Positions 18,312 through 27,319 of a stretch of DNA of 64,000 nt are shown here, piece by piece (the stretch's first letter is position 1; every line of letters starts with the position of its first letter). Source of the stretch: Marinobacter daqiaonensis (lineage in GTDB: Bacteria; Pseudomonadota; Gammaproteobacteria; Pseudomonadales; Oleiphilaceae); the NCBI RefSeq assembly GCF_900115285.1, contig NZ_FOYW01000001.1, positions 888,655 to 952,654 of the forward strand, written 5' to 3'. A program made the translations under genes and the position numbers. The notes under the pieces are model-generated. The model saw nothing but the letters and a program-made list of their open reading frames with translations. It did not search any database and was not told the origin of the DNA.

Positions 18312-21300
18312 CTAGACTTTCTCCACACCCAGGGACAGCAAAGAGGCGTTGCCGCCAACCGCCGTTGTATTGATTGTGCGGGTCCGCTCGGTGGCAAACC
18401 GGAGGAGATAGTGAGGTCCGCCGGCCTTGGGACCGGTCCCGGAGAGGCCGCGGCCACCGAATGGCTGTACGCCGACCACCGCCCCGATCTGGTTCCGGTT
18501 GATGTAGGTGTTGCCCACTTTGACCCGGCGCTCGATGTAGGCGGCAGTGGCTTCACTGCGGCTATGGATGCCCAGGGTCAGCCCGTAACCGGCTGCGTTG
18601 ATGCTGTCGATCACCTGGTCGAGCTTTTCCGCCTCGTAGCGGACCACGTGGAGTATGGGACCGAAATGCTCCGTCTTCAGGTCACCGATGCCACTGATGC
18701 CATAAGCCGAGGGGGCAATAAAGCAGCCCTTGTCACAGTCATCCGGCAAGGGGGTTTCGGCAACGAAACGGGCGTCGGACGCACCGAGTTCTTTAAGATG
18801 CCTGCTGAGGCCGGCCCTTGCCTCTTCGTCAATGACCGGCCCCACATCGGTGTTGTGATAGGCGGGATCACCAACGGTCAGCTCCTTCATGGCACCGGCG
18901 AGAAGGCTTTCCATGCGGTCCGCCACGTCCCTCTGAAGATACAGCACCCGCAGGGCGGAACAACGCTGCCCGGCACTGGCGAAGGCAGACTGCACCACAT
19001 CACGCACCACCTGTTCCGGCAGCGCGCTGGAGTCCACGATCATGGCGTTCTGGCCACCGGTTTCAGCGATCAGCGGCACGATGGCGCCTTTGCGATCGGC
19101 CAGCTGGCGGTTCAGGAGGTGGGCCACGCCGGTGGAGCCCGTGAAGGCGACCCCGCCAATGCGCTCATCCGGCACCAGGGTTCCGCCAATGGTGGCGCCG
19201 TCGCCGGGGAGGAACTGGATGACATCCCTGGGGAAACCGGCTTCGAGCATCAGTTCGAATGCACGGCTGGCCACCAGGCTGGTCTGTTCCGCCGGCTTGG
19301 CGATCACGGTATTACCGGATACCAGCGCAGCCATCACCTGGCCCGTATAGATGGCAAGCGGGAAGTTCCACGGGCTGATGCACAAAAACACGCCCCGGCC
19401 TTCAAGATACAGTTCGTTGCTTTCGCCGGTAGGGCCGGGCAGCGCTATTGGCCTGCCAAAACGGGATCTGCCCTGAAGCGCGTAATAGCGGCAGAAATCC
19501 ACGGCCTCCCGGACTTCATCGATGCCATCCTGCAGGGTCTTGCCCGCTTCACGGCAGCAGATCGCCATCAGCTCTTCCATGTGCTTTTCCATGAGGTCGG
19601 CGTAGCGCTCCAGACAGGCCGCTCGCTCGTCCACCGGGCGCTCGTTCCAGCTCGGGAAAGCCCGGCTGGCCACGTCCAGTGCTTCACGGGCATGAGCCTC
19701 GCTGGTCCAGACCACCTGACCCACCCGATCGCTCTGATTGTGGGGAGCGTAAACGGTTTTGCTGTCGCCGTCGCTGCGACGCTCGCCATTGATCACCGGA
19801 CCAGCCTGCCACTGCTTGTCCGACCAGCTGGCCATGGCCTTGAGCAGCGGCTCGCGGTCGGCTTCCACATGAATATTCATGCCCCGCGAGTTGGGCCGCT
19901 CCGATCCGTAGATATCCCTGGGCAGGGGAATCCGGTCATTGGGCAGGCTCTGGTACTTCTCCAGCTCCTCGACCGGGTTCTTTACCAGCTCCTCGATGGG
20001 CGTACGGGCATCCACCAGCCGGTGCACGAAGGAGGAGTTGGCCCCGTTTTCCAGCAGGCGGCGCACCAGGTAGGGAAGCAGGTCCTTGTGGGCACCAACC
20101 GGTGCGTATATCCGTACCGGCACGTCTTCATTGTCCAGAATGGTGTTGTACAGGGCATCGCCCATACCATGGAGGCGCTGGAACTCGAACCTGCGACCCT
20201 TGCGCTTGGCCATCGCCAGCACGGACGCGACCGTGTGGGCATTGTGAGAGGCCAGCTGGGGATAGAGACCGCCCTCGGTATAATCGCTGAGCAGGAATCT
20301 CAGGCAGGCCAGATAGGAAGTGTCGGTAGCCTCCTTGCGGGTGAACACGGGATAGCCATCCGCTCCCAGTTGCTGGCTCAGTTTGATCTCGGTGTCCCAG
20401 TAGGCCCCCTTCACCAACCGGATGGGTATTTCGTCTTCCCGCTCCCTGGCCAGCTTGTTGAGCCAGCAAAGTACCGGCAGGGCGCGCTTGGAGTAGGCCT
20501 GAACCACCATGCCGAAACCACCCCAGCCACGGACAACGCCGTTGCTGAAAACCTTTTCGAACAGCTTGAGAGACAGCTCAAGACGATCCATTTCCTCCGC
20601 ATCGATGGTGATGGAAACGTCCTGCTCCCGGGCGAAACGCAGCAGCTCCACAAGCGTGTCGTAGAGCTCGGTCATGACCCGGTCTTCCTGCGCCTCCTCA
20701 TAGCGGGGATGAAGAGCGGAGAGCTTGATGGAGATGGAAGGCCTGGGTGCCTTGTCGGTGGGGTAACTGTCACGACCGACGCTGGCAATGGCGTCACGGT
20801 AGGACTTGAGGTAGCGGGTGGCGTCGTCGTGGGTCATCGCCGCCTCGCCCAGCATGTCGAAGGAATAGGTGTAGCCCTGGTCACGGTATTCCCGGGCGTT
20901 CTTCAGGGCCTCATCGATGTCGCGGCCAAGGACGAACTGCTTTCCCATGATGGCCATGGCCTGGTACATGGCACTGCGGATCACCGGTTCGCCGCTACGC
21001 TTGACCAGGCGACTCCAGATGCTGGAGGGCGAGCCGTCCAGTCGCTTGTCCATCTTAACCACCCGGCCCGTCAGCAGAAGACCCCAGGTGGAGGCATTCA
21101 CCAGTGTGGATTCGCTGCGGCCGACATGTTTTTTCCAGTCCGCCGTTGAAATCTTGTCCTGGATGAGGGCGTCGGCGGTGTGCTTGTCCGGAATCCGCAT
21201 CAACGCTTCCGCAAGACACATCAGCAGGATGCCCTCCTCCGTATCCAGGCTGTACTCCTGCAGCAACGCATCGATCATGTGTACGGCGTCGTCCTGCTCG

Positions 21301-21494
21301 CGAACCTTGCGGATCAGGTTTGTGGCTGTTTCCGTGACCGCCTTTTTTTCGGCCGCGTCACTGCGGGCAAGTTTCATCAGCTCGCGCAGATAGCTCGCCT
21401 CATCAACCGCGTAGTTTTCCGTGATAGCCTGCCAGAACCAGCCCCGGGGTTGCTCCTGGAATGCCGGCCCGAGCACGTTGGATGCAGAAAACAT
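18312..21494 (-). CDS. putA: Bifunctional proline dehydrogenase / glutamate-semialdehyde dehydrogenase
   Basis: Oxidises proline to glutamate in two steps, FAD-linked proline dehydrogenase then NAD-linked P5C dehydrogenase; peripheral on the inner membrane when reduced. The product is 1060 residues. The N-terminal barrel carries RLVKGAYWDTEIK and the C-terminal aldehyde dehydrogenase has the catalytic glutamate in IAETGGQNAM and cysteine in SAGQRCSALR. The protein begins directly with the alpha-helical region (MFSASNVLGPAFQEQ), so the roughly 50-residue ribbon-helix-helix DNA-binding domain of the E. coli autorepressor is missing, as is the long C-terminal extension; this is the short, non-repressor type. 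Regulation is then more likely by the adjacent AraC-type gene. Confidence 0.97.
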   Translation of the reverse strand: MFSASNVLGPAFQEQPRGWFWQAITENYAVDEASYLRELMKLARSDAAEKKAVTETATNLIRKVREQDDAVHMIDALLQEYSLDTEEGILLMCLAEALMRIPDKHTADALIQDKISTADWKKHVGRSESTLVNASTWGLLLTGRVVKMDKRLDGSPSSIWSRLVKRSGEPVIRSAMYQAMAIMGKQFVLGRDIDEALKNAREYRDQGYTYSFDMLGEAAMTHDDATRYLKSYRDAIASVGRDSYPTDKAPRPSISIKLSALHPRYEEAQEDRVMTELYDTLVELLRFAREQDVSITIDAEEMDRLELSLKLFEKVFSNGVVRGWGGFGMVVQAYSKRALPVLCWLNKLAREREDEIPIRLVKGAYWDTEIKLSQQLGADGYPVFTRKEATDTSYLACLRFLLSDYTEGGLYPQLASHNAHTVASVLAMAKRKGRRFEFQRLHGMGDALYNTILDNEDVPVRIYAPVGAHKDLLPYLVRRLLENGANSSFVHRLVDARTPIEELVKNPVEELEKYQSLPNDRIPLPRDIYGSERPNSRGMNIHVEADREPLLKAMASWSDKQWQAGPVINGERRSDGDSKTVYAPHNQSDRVGQVVWTSEAHAREALDVASRAFPSWNERPVDERAACLERYADLMEKHMEELMAICCREAGKTLQDGIDEVREAVDFCRYYALQGRSRFGRPIALPGPTGESNELYLEGRGVFLCISPWNFPLAIYTGQVMAALVSGNTVIAKPAEQTSLVASRAFELMLEAGFPRDVIQFLPGDGATIGGTLVPDERIGGVAFTGSTGVAHLLNRQLADRKGAIVPLIAETGGQNAMIVDSSALPEQVVRDVVQSAFASAGQRCSALRVLYLQRDVADRMESLLAGAMKELTVGDPAYHNTDVGPVIDEEARAGLSRHLKELGASDARFVAETPLPDDCDKGCFIAPSAYGISGIGDLKTEHFGPILHVVRYEAEKLDQVIDSINAAGYGLTLGIHSRSEATAAYIERRVKVGNTYINRNQIGAVVGVQPFGGRGLSGTGPKAGGPHYLLRFATERTRTINTTAVGGNASLLSLGVEKV

Positions 21495-21661
21495 ATCAGC
21501 CCTCTTCTGTTCAGCGATCAGACAAACCTCCCCTGTTTAAATACAGGTTGGAGTAATAGTCTTGTAATCTAGTCGCGAAACAACGCGCTGGCTTTCAAAA
21601 AACTACGGAATATTTTCTGATTCGTCCGATATTTCAGGTTCTGATCATTATCAAAACGGCA

Positions 21662-22438
21662 TTACGGGGTCCGCAAGCGAAGCTCCGAGGGTGTCATTCC
21701 CCGATGCTTGCGCAATGCGGTGGTGAGCGCGGACTGACTGGAAAAGCCGGTCCGTGAGCTGATGCTGGCCACTGTCAGGGAGGTGGTGCGCAGTAACTGG
21801 CAGGCCTGATCAAGGCGGGTATTCATCAGGAACTGGTGGGGACTCGTGGCCATGGTCTCACGGAAAACCTCATGAAAACGGCTGGTACTGAGGCAGGCAA
21901 TGCCGGCCAGATCCTCCACCGTAATGCGCTGGCTGAGGTGCTCCAGCACGAAGCGGCGCAGGGTTTCCGGGTCAAGAGTGGGCCGTTTGGCGCGGGGGTC
22001 GGGAAGTGCCTGGTTGAGCCGCTCGGACAGCGCGAGAAGAATGGCGGTGGCCAGGTGGTTGCGAATCCCCTCGTCACCGCTGGAGCGCCGGATTTCACCA
22101 GCGGATAACTGCACCAGCTGTTGCAGGTGGGTGTCCAGTTCCACCACTGCCGGCCGCTGGAACAGGCGGTTGATGACCACGAAATCCCGGTGGCGGGCTT
22201 CGTCCGCCCCGGCATGCCATGCATCCACATTGATAACCAGCACCTGGTTTTCCCGGGCGCCGGAGAATTCGTGGCGAACATCCGCCGGTACCAGGCAGGC
22301 CCGCCAGGTGTCCAGGCGCCCCTCGCGACCGTCCACGCTCACTTCCGCGCCGCCATAGACACTGATCACCGCCTGGTGATGTTCATGACGATGCTGGTGA
22401 GTGAATTCCGGAAGCGACTGCAAACGGGCTGACAACAT
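21662..22438 (-). CDS. AraC-family regulator, probable proline-catabolism activator
   Basis: AraC/XylS-type transcription factor of 258 residues. The N-terminal cupin (TRP-like) sensor is short (HQHRHEHHQAVISVYGGAEVSVDG) and the C-terminal double helix-turn-helix is complete: ITVEDLAGIACLSTSRFHEVFRET and SLTVASISSRTGFSSQSALTTALRKHRGMTPSELR. It lies 167 bases upstream of putA on the same strand. The known Pseudomonas activator PruR occupies a comparable position by the proline genes, so I infer that it senses proline and activates putA/putP; this is not proven by the sequence. It starts only 12 bases after the tmk stop and may be partly transcribed with tmk. The usual neighbour holB is absent here. 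Confidence 0.85.
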   Translation of the reverse strand: MLSARLQSLPEFTHQHRHEHHQAVISVYGGAEVSVDGREGRLDTWRACLVPADVRHEFSGARENQVLVINVDAWHAGADEARHRDFVVINRLFQRPAVVELDTHLQQLVQLSAGEIRRSSGDEGIRNHLATAILLALSERLNQALPDPRAKRPTLDPETLRRFVLEHLSQRITVEDLAGIACLSTSRFHEVFRETMATSPHQFLMNTRLDQACQLLRTTSLTVASISSRTGFSSQSALTTALRKHRGMTPSELRLRTP

Positions 22439-22450
22439 GAGGGCACCAGT

Positions 22451-23098
22451 TTACAACTGTGTCTTACAGGGTTCACCGTCAGCCAGTCGTCGGATTAACC
22501 CGGTCACCTGCCCGCTCACCTCCTCGAGGGACCGCGAGGCATCCACAATATGATAGCGCATCGGATACTCCCTGGCTCTGGCCAGGTAACAGTCGCGGAT
22601 GCGCTGAAAGAAAGCCGCTTTTTCCAGCTCGAAGCGATCCGGTTCGCTGCGATGTCTTGCCCTGGCCATGCCCACATCCACCGGCGCATCCAGCAGGATG
22701 ACGTGATCCGGCCGGATATCTCCCTGCACCAGCTGCTCCAGAGCGGCAATGCGTTCCCGGGGGACGCCGCGACCTCCTCCCTGGTAGGCATAGGTGGCAT
22801 CGGTAAAGCGGTCACACAGCACCCACGCACCGGCTTCCAGGGCGGGCAGGATCCGGCTGTGCAGATGCTGGGCCCGGGCCGCGAACATCAGTAGCAGCTC
22901 GGTCAGTTCGTTTACGGGCTCGTCCCTCGGTGCCAGCAGGAGTTCACGAATGGCTTCCGCCATGGGAGTGCCGCCGGGCTCCCGGGTCACCATCACGGCC
23001 TTGCCGGCGCCCTCCAGGGCGGCCCTGGCAGTGGCAAGCTGGGTCGACTTGCCCACTCCTTCCGTACCCTCGAAAGTAATGAACTGGCCCCGGCTCAC
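22451..23098 (-). CDS. tmk: Thymidylate kinase
   Basis: Phosphorylates dTMP to dTDP for DNA synthesis; 215 residues. The P-loop is FEGTEGVGKSTQ, the DRF/DRY motif is LCDRFTDATYAYQGGGRG, and the lid region is present (RSEPDRFELEKAAFFQRIR). The start is a GTG at 23098 that overlaps the mltG stop by four bases (GTGA), which indicates coupling. In many gammaproteobacteria holB follows tmk; here the next gene is an AraC regulator instead. No other unusual features. Confidence 0.96.
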   Translation of the reverse strand: MSRGQFITFEGTEGVGKSTQLATARAALEGAGKAVMVTREPGGTPMAEAIRELLLAPRDEPVNELTELLLMFAARAQHLHSRILPALEAGAWVLCDRFTDATYAYQGGGRGVPRERIAALEQLVQGDIRPDHVILLDAPVDVGMARARHRSEPDRFELEKAAFFQRIRDCYLARAREYPMRYHIVDASRSLEEVSGQVTGLIRRLADGEPCKTQL

Positions 23099-24156
23099 TG
23101 GCTGTCACCAGTCGGGCTGGGGTCAGGCCTTGGAGAGGACCGGTAATCCTTGCGCCGGTTGAGCTGGTAATCCCGCACCGCCCGGTTGTGATCCTCAAGA
23201 GTGCGGGAAAACTGGTGGCTGCCATCGCCTTTCGCCACGAAGTACAGATAATCCCCCTCGGCCGGGTGCAACGCTGCGTGAATGGAGGCCCGACCGGGCA
23301 GCGCGATGGGGGTCGGCGGCAAACCGGAAATACGGTAGGTGTTATATGGGGTGTATGTACGCAGGTCGCGGCGGGTTATGCGGCCCTGGTAGGCATCGCC
23401 CATACCGTAGATCACAGTGGGATCCGTTTGCAGTCGCATCCCCTTTTCCAGCCGACGGACAAACACGCCGGCGATGTCCTGGCGCTCATCCGGCACACCG
23501 GTTTCGCGCTCGATAATGGACGCCATGATGAGGGCTTCGTAGGGATTATCATAGGGCAGTTCATCGGCCCTGTTCTCCCACTCCTCCGCGAGCACCTCAT
23601 TCATGCGTTCGTAGGCGCGGCGGAGGATATCCAGGTCGGTATCGCCACGATTGTAGGCGTAGGTATCCGGGAAAAAGCGCCCCTCCGGATGGGCCCCCTC
23701 ATCCCCGAGGGCGGCCATGATCTCCCCGGCGGACCAGTCCGCGGTTTTCTGCTCCAGGTGCGGCGCCTCCTGCAGGGCCACCCTGGCATCAACAAAACGG
23801 CGCCCTTCGATAAACTGCACGCTACGGATCTTGGTGCGTCCGCTGACCATCAGGGCGAGCATGTCCTTCGGTGACATACTTGGCAGGAATTCGTACTCAC
23901 CGGCACGAATCGAGGTATTTTCAGGCTCCAGACGGGCAAACAGCTTCAGCCAGAGGGCATCATCCACCCATCCGTTCTGCTCGAACTCCCTGGCAACGGC
24001 CTGGAAGGAGGTTCCTCTGGGCACCAGATAAAGGGTGGGCTCATCCAGGCCGGCGTTCGCCTCGAGGGACTTCAGTCCCTGCCAGGTCCATAGACCCGCG
24101 CCGGCAAGGACCACGACCGTGAGAGCGACGAGGGCGAGCAGAAGTGACTTGATCAA
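23095..24156 (-). CDS. mltG: Endolytic murein transglycosylase
   Basis: Membrane-bound lytic transglycosylase that cuts nascent glycan strands and so ends their polymerisation; 353 residues. One transmembrane helix near the N-terminus (LLLALVALTVVVLAGAGLWTW) anchors it with the enzyme in the periplasm. The YceG domain follows with a LysM-like part (LYLVPRGTSFQAVAREFEQNG) and the catalytic glutamate in ASIIERETGVPDER, with the conserved RLEKGMRLQTDPTVIYG. The start is a TTG at 24156 with AGGAG five bases upstream. It follows pabC by eight bases and overlaps tmk by four, a classic pabC-mltG-tmk unit. Confidence 0.95.
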   Translation of the reverse strand: MIKSLLLALVALTVVVLAGAGLWTWQGLKSLEANAGLDEPTLYLVPRGTSFQAVAREFEQNGWVDDALWLKLFARLEPENTSIRAGEYEFLPSMSPKDMLALMVSGRTKIRSVQFIEGRRFVDARVALQEAPHLEQKTADWSAGEIMAALGDEGAHPEGRFFPDTYAYNRGDTDLDILRRAYERMNEVLAEEWENRADELPYDNPYEALIMASIIERETGVPDERQDIAGVFVRRLEKGMRLQTDPTVIYGMGDAYQGRITRRDLRTYTPYNTYRISGLPPTPIALPGRASIHAALHPAEGDYLYFVAKGDGSHQFSRTLEDHNRAVRDYQLNRRKDYRSSPRPDPSPTGDSQ

Positions 24157-24164
24157 TGCAACTC

Positions 24165-24992
24165 CTAAAGGTTTTCGGCAAGGCTGACGATTGTCGCAAG
24201 GTGCTCGGAATGAGGCAACCGTTCCCCCTCCAGGGTTTTTACCAGCACGGCTCCGATCACACTGTTTACCAGCAGAAGCCCTTCGAAATCATTGCCCTGG
24301 TACTTGTCGGGCGTCAGATAATCTTCCATCACCGGTTCGCCGGCTTCCTCGAGCCTGCGCCCGAGGTGACGCAGCATGACGCTGTCCACCGCTACCTCGT
24401 GACGGGGCGGTGTCAGCCACTGCCCCCGCCACCGGAACAGAAGGCAGGTCTTGGTGCCCTCCCGCAGGTCTCCCCGATCACCCATCATCAGCGCCTCGTA
24501 ACAGTGCTGCGGAATTCCGGTGCTGGCCAGAACCTGCTCAAGGCGATTGAGGGTTTTCAGACCGGCAAGATAGGGATTTATCGTCAATGGAATGCCCGAG
24601 ACACAGACATCGACACCGCCCTCCGGCAGTGTCGGCGGCGCCTCGTGGAGAGAGACCAGCAGACGCGGTTGCGGATTCGGGGACGGCTGGTAGCCCCGGC
24701 CTCCGCTGCCGCGGCTCAACAGGAGCTTGAGTACCAGGGGATGAGACCCGGACCGTGAGGCGATGAGTGGCGCGGCCTGCTCCAGAGCCTGATCGAAATG
24801 CCGGGCGCGGAACGGAATCGACAGTCTGGCAGCGCCTGCCAGCATCCGGGATCGATGCCCCTCCACCAGTTCAGGCCGACCATTACGGACACGGAGGGTT
24901 TCAAACAGGCCGTCGCCATAGGCAAGCCCCCGGTCATCGCCCGGTATCAGCACCGGGTCATCGGGTGAATTTGTCAGGAGTATCGAAACCAT
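24165..24992 (-). CDS. pabC: Aminodeoxychorismate lyase
   Basis: PLP enzyme that releases pyruvate from 4-amino-4-deoxychorismate to give p-aminobenzoate for folate. The product is 275 residues, class IV aminotransferase fold. The PLP-binding lysine is in AGLKTLNRLEQV, and DRGLAYGDGLFETLRV is the characteristic N-terminal motif. It starts at the ATG at 24992. A terminator lies between acpP and this gene, so pabC-mltG-tmk probably has its own promoter. In related genomes fabF normally separates acpP from pabC; fabF is absent here. Confidence 0.92.
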   Translation of the reverse strand: MVSILLTNSPDDPVLIPGDDRGLAYGDGLFETLRVRNGRPELVEGHRSRMLAGAARLSIPFRARHFDQALEQAAPLIASRSGSHPLVLKLLLSRGSGGRGYQPSPNPQPRLLVSLHEAPPTLPEGGVDVCVSGIPLTINPYLAGLKTLNRLEQVLASTGIPQHCYEALMMGDRGDLREGTKTCLLFRWRGQWLTPPRHEVAVDSVMLRHLGRRLEEAGEPVMEDYLTPDKYQGNDFEGLLLVNSVIGAVLVKTLEGERLPHSEHLATIVSLAENL

Positions 24993-25035
24993 TGGTCACC
25001 CTTCGCCATCCCCCGCCCGAATAAACGGGCGACAT

Positions 25036-25069
25036 AAAAAAGCCGCCCTGCCTATGGAAGCAGGGCGGC
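25036..25069 (-). terminator. Rho-independent terminator after acpP
   Basis: On the minus strand GCCGCCCTGC and GCAGGGCGGC form a perfect ten-pair stem with an eight-base loop, followed by six T's. It ends the fab-acpP transcript before pabC. Confidence 0.95.
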
Positions 25070-25099
25070 CTTGGCCTGGCTTACAGAAGAATCAGGCGA

Positions 25100-25333
25100 T
25101 CAGCTGTGTGCGTTGATGTAGTCAATCGCATCCTGAACGCTGGTCAGCTTCTCTGCTTCTTCGTCGGGAATTTCGGTCTCGAATTCTTCTTCGAGTGCCA
25201 TGACCAGCTCAACGGTGTCCAGTGAGTCAGCGCCAAGGTCCTCTACAAAAGAAGAAGAGTTCTGAACTTCGGACTCTTTAACGCCCAGCTGTTCACAAAC
25301 AATCTTCTTAACGCGCTCTTCAACTGTACTCAT
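25100..25333 (-). CDS. acpP: Acyl carrier protein
   Basis: Small acidic carrier of growing acyl chains in fatty-acid synthesis, 77 residues. The phosphopantetheine serine lies in [21 protein letters not shown], the invariant DSL motif. The start at 25333 gives [12 protein letters not shown], the family N-terminus, with AGGAAA upstream; the open frame extends to 25405 but that part is not coding. It is 118 bases from fabG and is followed by a strong terminator. Confidence 0.98.
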   Translation of the reverse strand: MSTVEERVKKIVCEQLGVKESEVQNSSSFVEDLGADSLDTVELVMALEEEFETEIPDEEAEKLTSVQDAIDYINAHS

Positions 25334-25451
25334 AATTTCCTCACTTTTTTTATCAACCAGGCAACGAATGATTGCCAGTTTATGGTAAACCCCACCTGCA
25401 GACAAGCAGGGACGATAGTAAATTCGATTGGGATAAAGGGGTTACCCCCCG

Positions 25452-26195
25452 TCAGCCCATGTACATGCCACCATTGACGTTGATGGTATCCCCGGTCACG
25501 TAAGCGGCGGCATCGGATGCCAGGAAAGCCACGACCCCGGCAACCTCTTCCGGCTCGCCCAGGCGACCTGCCGGGATGTTTACCAGCATAGCCTCGCGCT
25601 GGCTTTCATCCAGCTTGCGGGTCATATCCGTATCAATAAAGCCCGGAGCCACGCAATTGGCGGTAATGCCCCGGTTGGACATTTCTTTTGCCAGGCTGCG
25701 GGTAAAGCCCTCCACCCCGGCCTTGGCCGCGCAGTAGTTGACCTGACCGGCATTACCCATGCCCGCCACCACGGAACTGACATTGATGATGCGACCCCAA
25801 CGGGCTTTTGCCATACCGCGCAGTACCGCCTTGCTCAGGCGATACACGCTGGCCAGGTTGGTCTCGATCACCGCAGACCAGTCGTCATCCTTCAGACGCA
25901 TTAACAGGTTATCACGGGTAATGCCCGCATTATTAACGAGAATCAGCGGTGCGCCCACCTCGGCGGTCATTTTCTTGAGACCGGCATCAATACTTTCGGG
26001 GTCGGACACATCCATCACCATGCCAAAGCCCTGGATGCCGGCGGCCTTGAGATTGTCGGAAATGGTATCTGCGCCACCCTGGGACGTTGCCGTGCCCACC
26101 ACGGTGGCACCCTGCTTGCCCAGAGCCTCGGCGATGGCCTTGCCAATGCCACGGGTGGCACCGGTCACCAGTGCGATCTTGCCGTCAAGAGACAT
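25452..26195 (-). CDS. fabG: 3-oxoacyl-ACP reductase
   Basis: NADPH-dependent reductase of the fatty-acid elongation cycle, 247 residues. The dinucleotide motif is VTGATRGIGKAIAEALG, NNAG is in ILVNNAGITRDNLLMRLKDDDW, and the catalytic serine, tyrosine and lysine are in INVSSVVAGMGNAGQVNYCAAKAG. The end INVNGGMYMG is typical. It sits between fabD and acpP in the standard order, 64 bases from fabD; that spacer holds a CCCGGC/GCCGGG hairpin that might modulate read-through. Confidence 0.97.
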   Translation of the reverse strand: MSLDGKIALVTGATRGIGKAIAEALGKQGATVVGTATSQGGADTISDNLKAAGIQGFGMVMDVSDPESIDAGLKKMTAEVGAPLILVNNAGITRDNLLMRLKDDDWSAVIETNLASVYRLSKAVLRGMAKARWGRIINVSSVVAGMGNAGQVNYCAAKAGVEGFTRSLAKEMSNRGITANCVAPGFIDTDMTRKLDESQREAMLVNIPAGRLGEPEEVAGVVAFLASDAAAYVTGDTINVNGGMYMG

Positions 26196-26259
26196 GGAAT
26201 GCTCCCTTCCATTTACAGTCAGAGGTCCAGCCCGGCGTTGGCCGGGCGGTCATTGAGAT

Positions 26260-27198
26260 TCAGGCTTTCCGAAAGGCTTCCAGCGCTGCTTCAAGGCCTT
26301 CCGGGGTCTCGATATTGTAGACGTTCAGGCTGCGGTCGATGCGCTTGGCAAGCCCCGCCAGAACCTTGCCCGAACCACACTCGACCACTTCGGAAACACC
26401 CTCTTCCCCCAGCAACTCCATGGAATCGGTCCATCGAACCGGTGAATACAGCTGCTCAACCAGGTTCTTTTTCAGCTCGTCGGCGTCCTGAACCAGTTCC
26501 GCGGAGACGTTTTGCACCACAGGCGTCAGGGCATTGCCAAAACTGACGTCTTCAAGGGCCTTGGCCAGTTCCTCGGCAGCACCTTTCATCAGTGAACAGT
26601 GAGACGGAACACTGACCGGCAACGGCATCGCCTTGCGGGCGCCCTTCTCCTTGCAGATCTCGATGGCCCGTTCCACCGCCTCCCGGTTTCCGGCGATAAC
26701 CACCTGCCCCGGAGCGTTGAAGTTTACCGCTGAAACCACCTGGTCCCCTGCCGCCTCTTCACAGGCGGCGATCACCTGCGCATCCTCAAGACCCAGTATC
26801 GCCGCCATACGGCCGGCACTGGCCGGAACCGCGGTTTGCATGAGTTCGCCCCGCAACCGCACCAGGCGGATGGCATCGGCAAAATCCAGACTCTCGGCAG
26901 CCACCAGTGCGCTGTACTCCCCCAGACTGTGTCCCGCCAGATAGTCCGGCTCGGAGCCACCGCCGATGAACCACTGGCGCCAGAGAGCGATGCTGGCGGT
27001 CAGGAGCGCGGGCTGGGTCACCATGGTCTGGTTGAGCTCTTCCGTCGGACCATTCTGGCACAGATCCCACAGATCATAGCCCAGCACATTGGAGGCCTCC
27101 GTAAAGGTCTGCTCGATCACCGTCCAGGACTCTGAAGCGGTGCTGAGCATACCAACTGACTGAGACCCTTGTCCCGGAAATATAAATGCTGTTTTCAT
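26260..27198 (-). CDS. fabD: Malonyl-CoA:ACP transacylase
   Basis: Loads malonyl groups from CoA to ACP, 312 residues. The protein starts FIFPGQGSQSVGML, and the nucleophilic serine is in LAGHSLGEYSALVA (GHSLG). The catalytic histidine is in VPSHCSLM. The C-terminus (VVECGSGKVLAGLAKRID) is normal. It lies 121 bases downstream of plsX and begins with the ATG at 27198. Function and order match the plsX-fabD-fabG-acpP cluster. Confidence 0.97.
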   Translation of the reverse strand: MKTAFIFPGQGSQSVGMLSTASESWTVIEQTFTEASNVLGYDLWDLCQNGPTEELNQTMVTQPALLTASIALWRQWFIGGGSEPDYLAGHSLGEYSALVAAESLDFADAIRLVRLRGELMQTAVPASAGRMAAILGLEDAQVIAACEEAAGDQVVSAVNFNAPGQVVIAGNREAVERAIEICKEKGARKAMPLPVSVPSHCSLMKGAAEELAKALEDVSFGNALTPVVQNVSAELVQDADELKKNLVEQLYSPVRWTDSMELLGEEGVSEVVECGSGKVLAGLAKRIDRSLNVYNIETPEGLEAALEAFRKA

Positions 27199-27319
27199 GA
27201 CGAAAATTTTACCGTGGTTGGTGGTTCAGTAAGATTAGCCAATAGTACAAGCAATAGTGCCGGAGAACCACGGGCCTTGCCGGAAGGTCGTAGGCTTCTG
27301 ACTGGCCGACATCCGGTCC

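Noticed and set aside
18411-21149. 912-residue open frame on the plus strand
   Set aside because: It is the antisense of putA in a GC-rich gene; its translation has no family features and it has no ribosome site.
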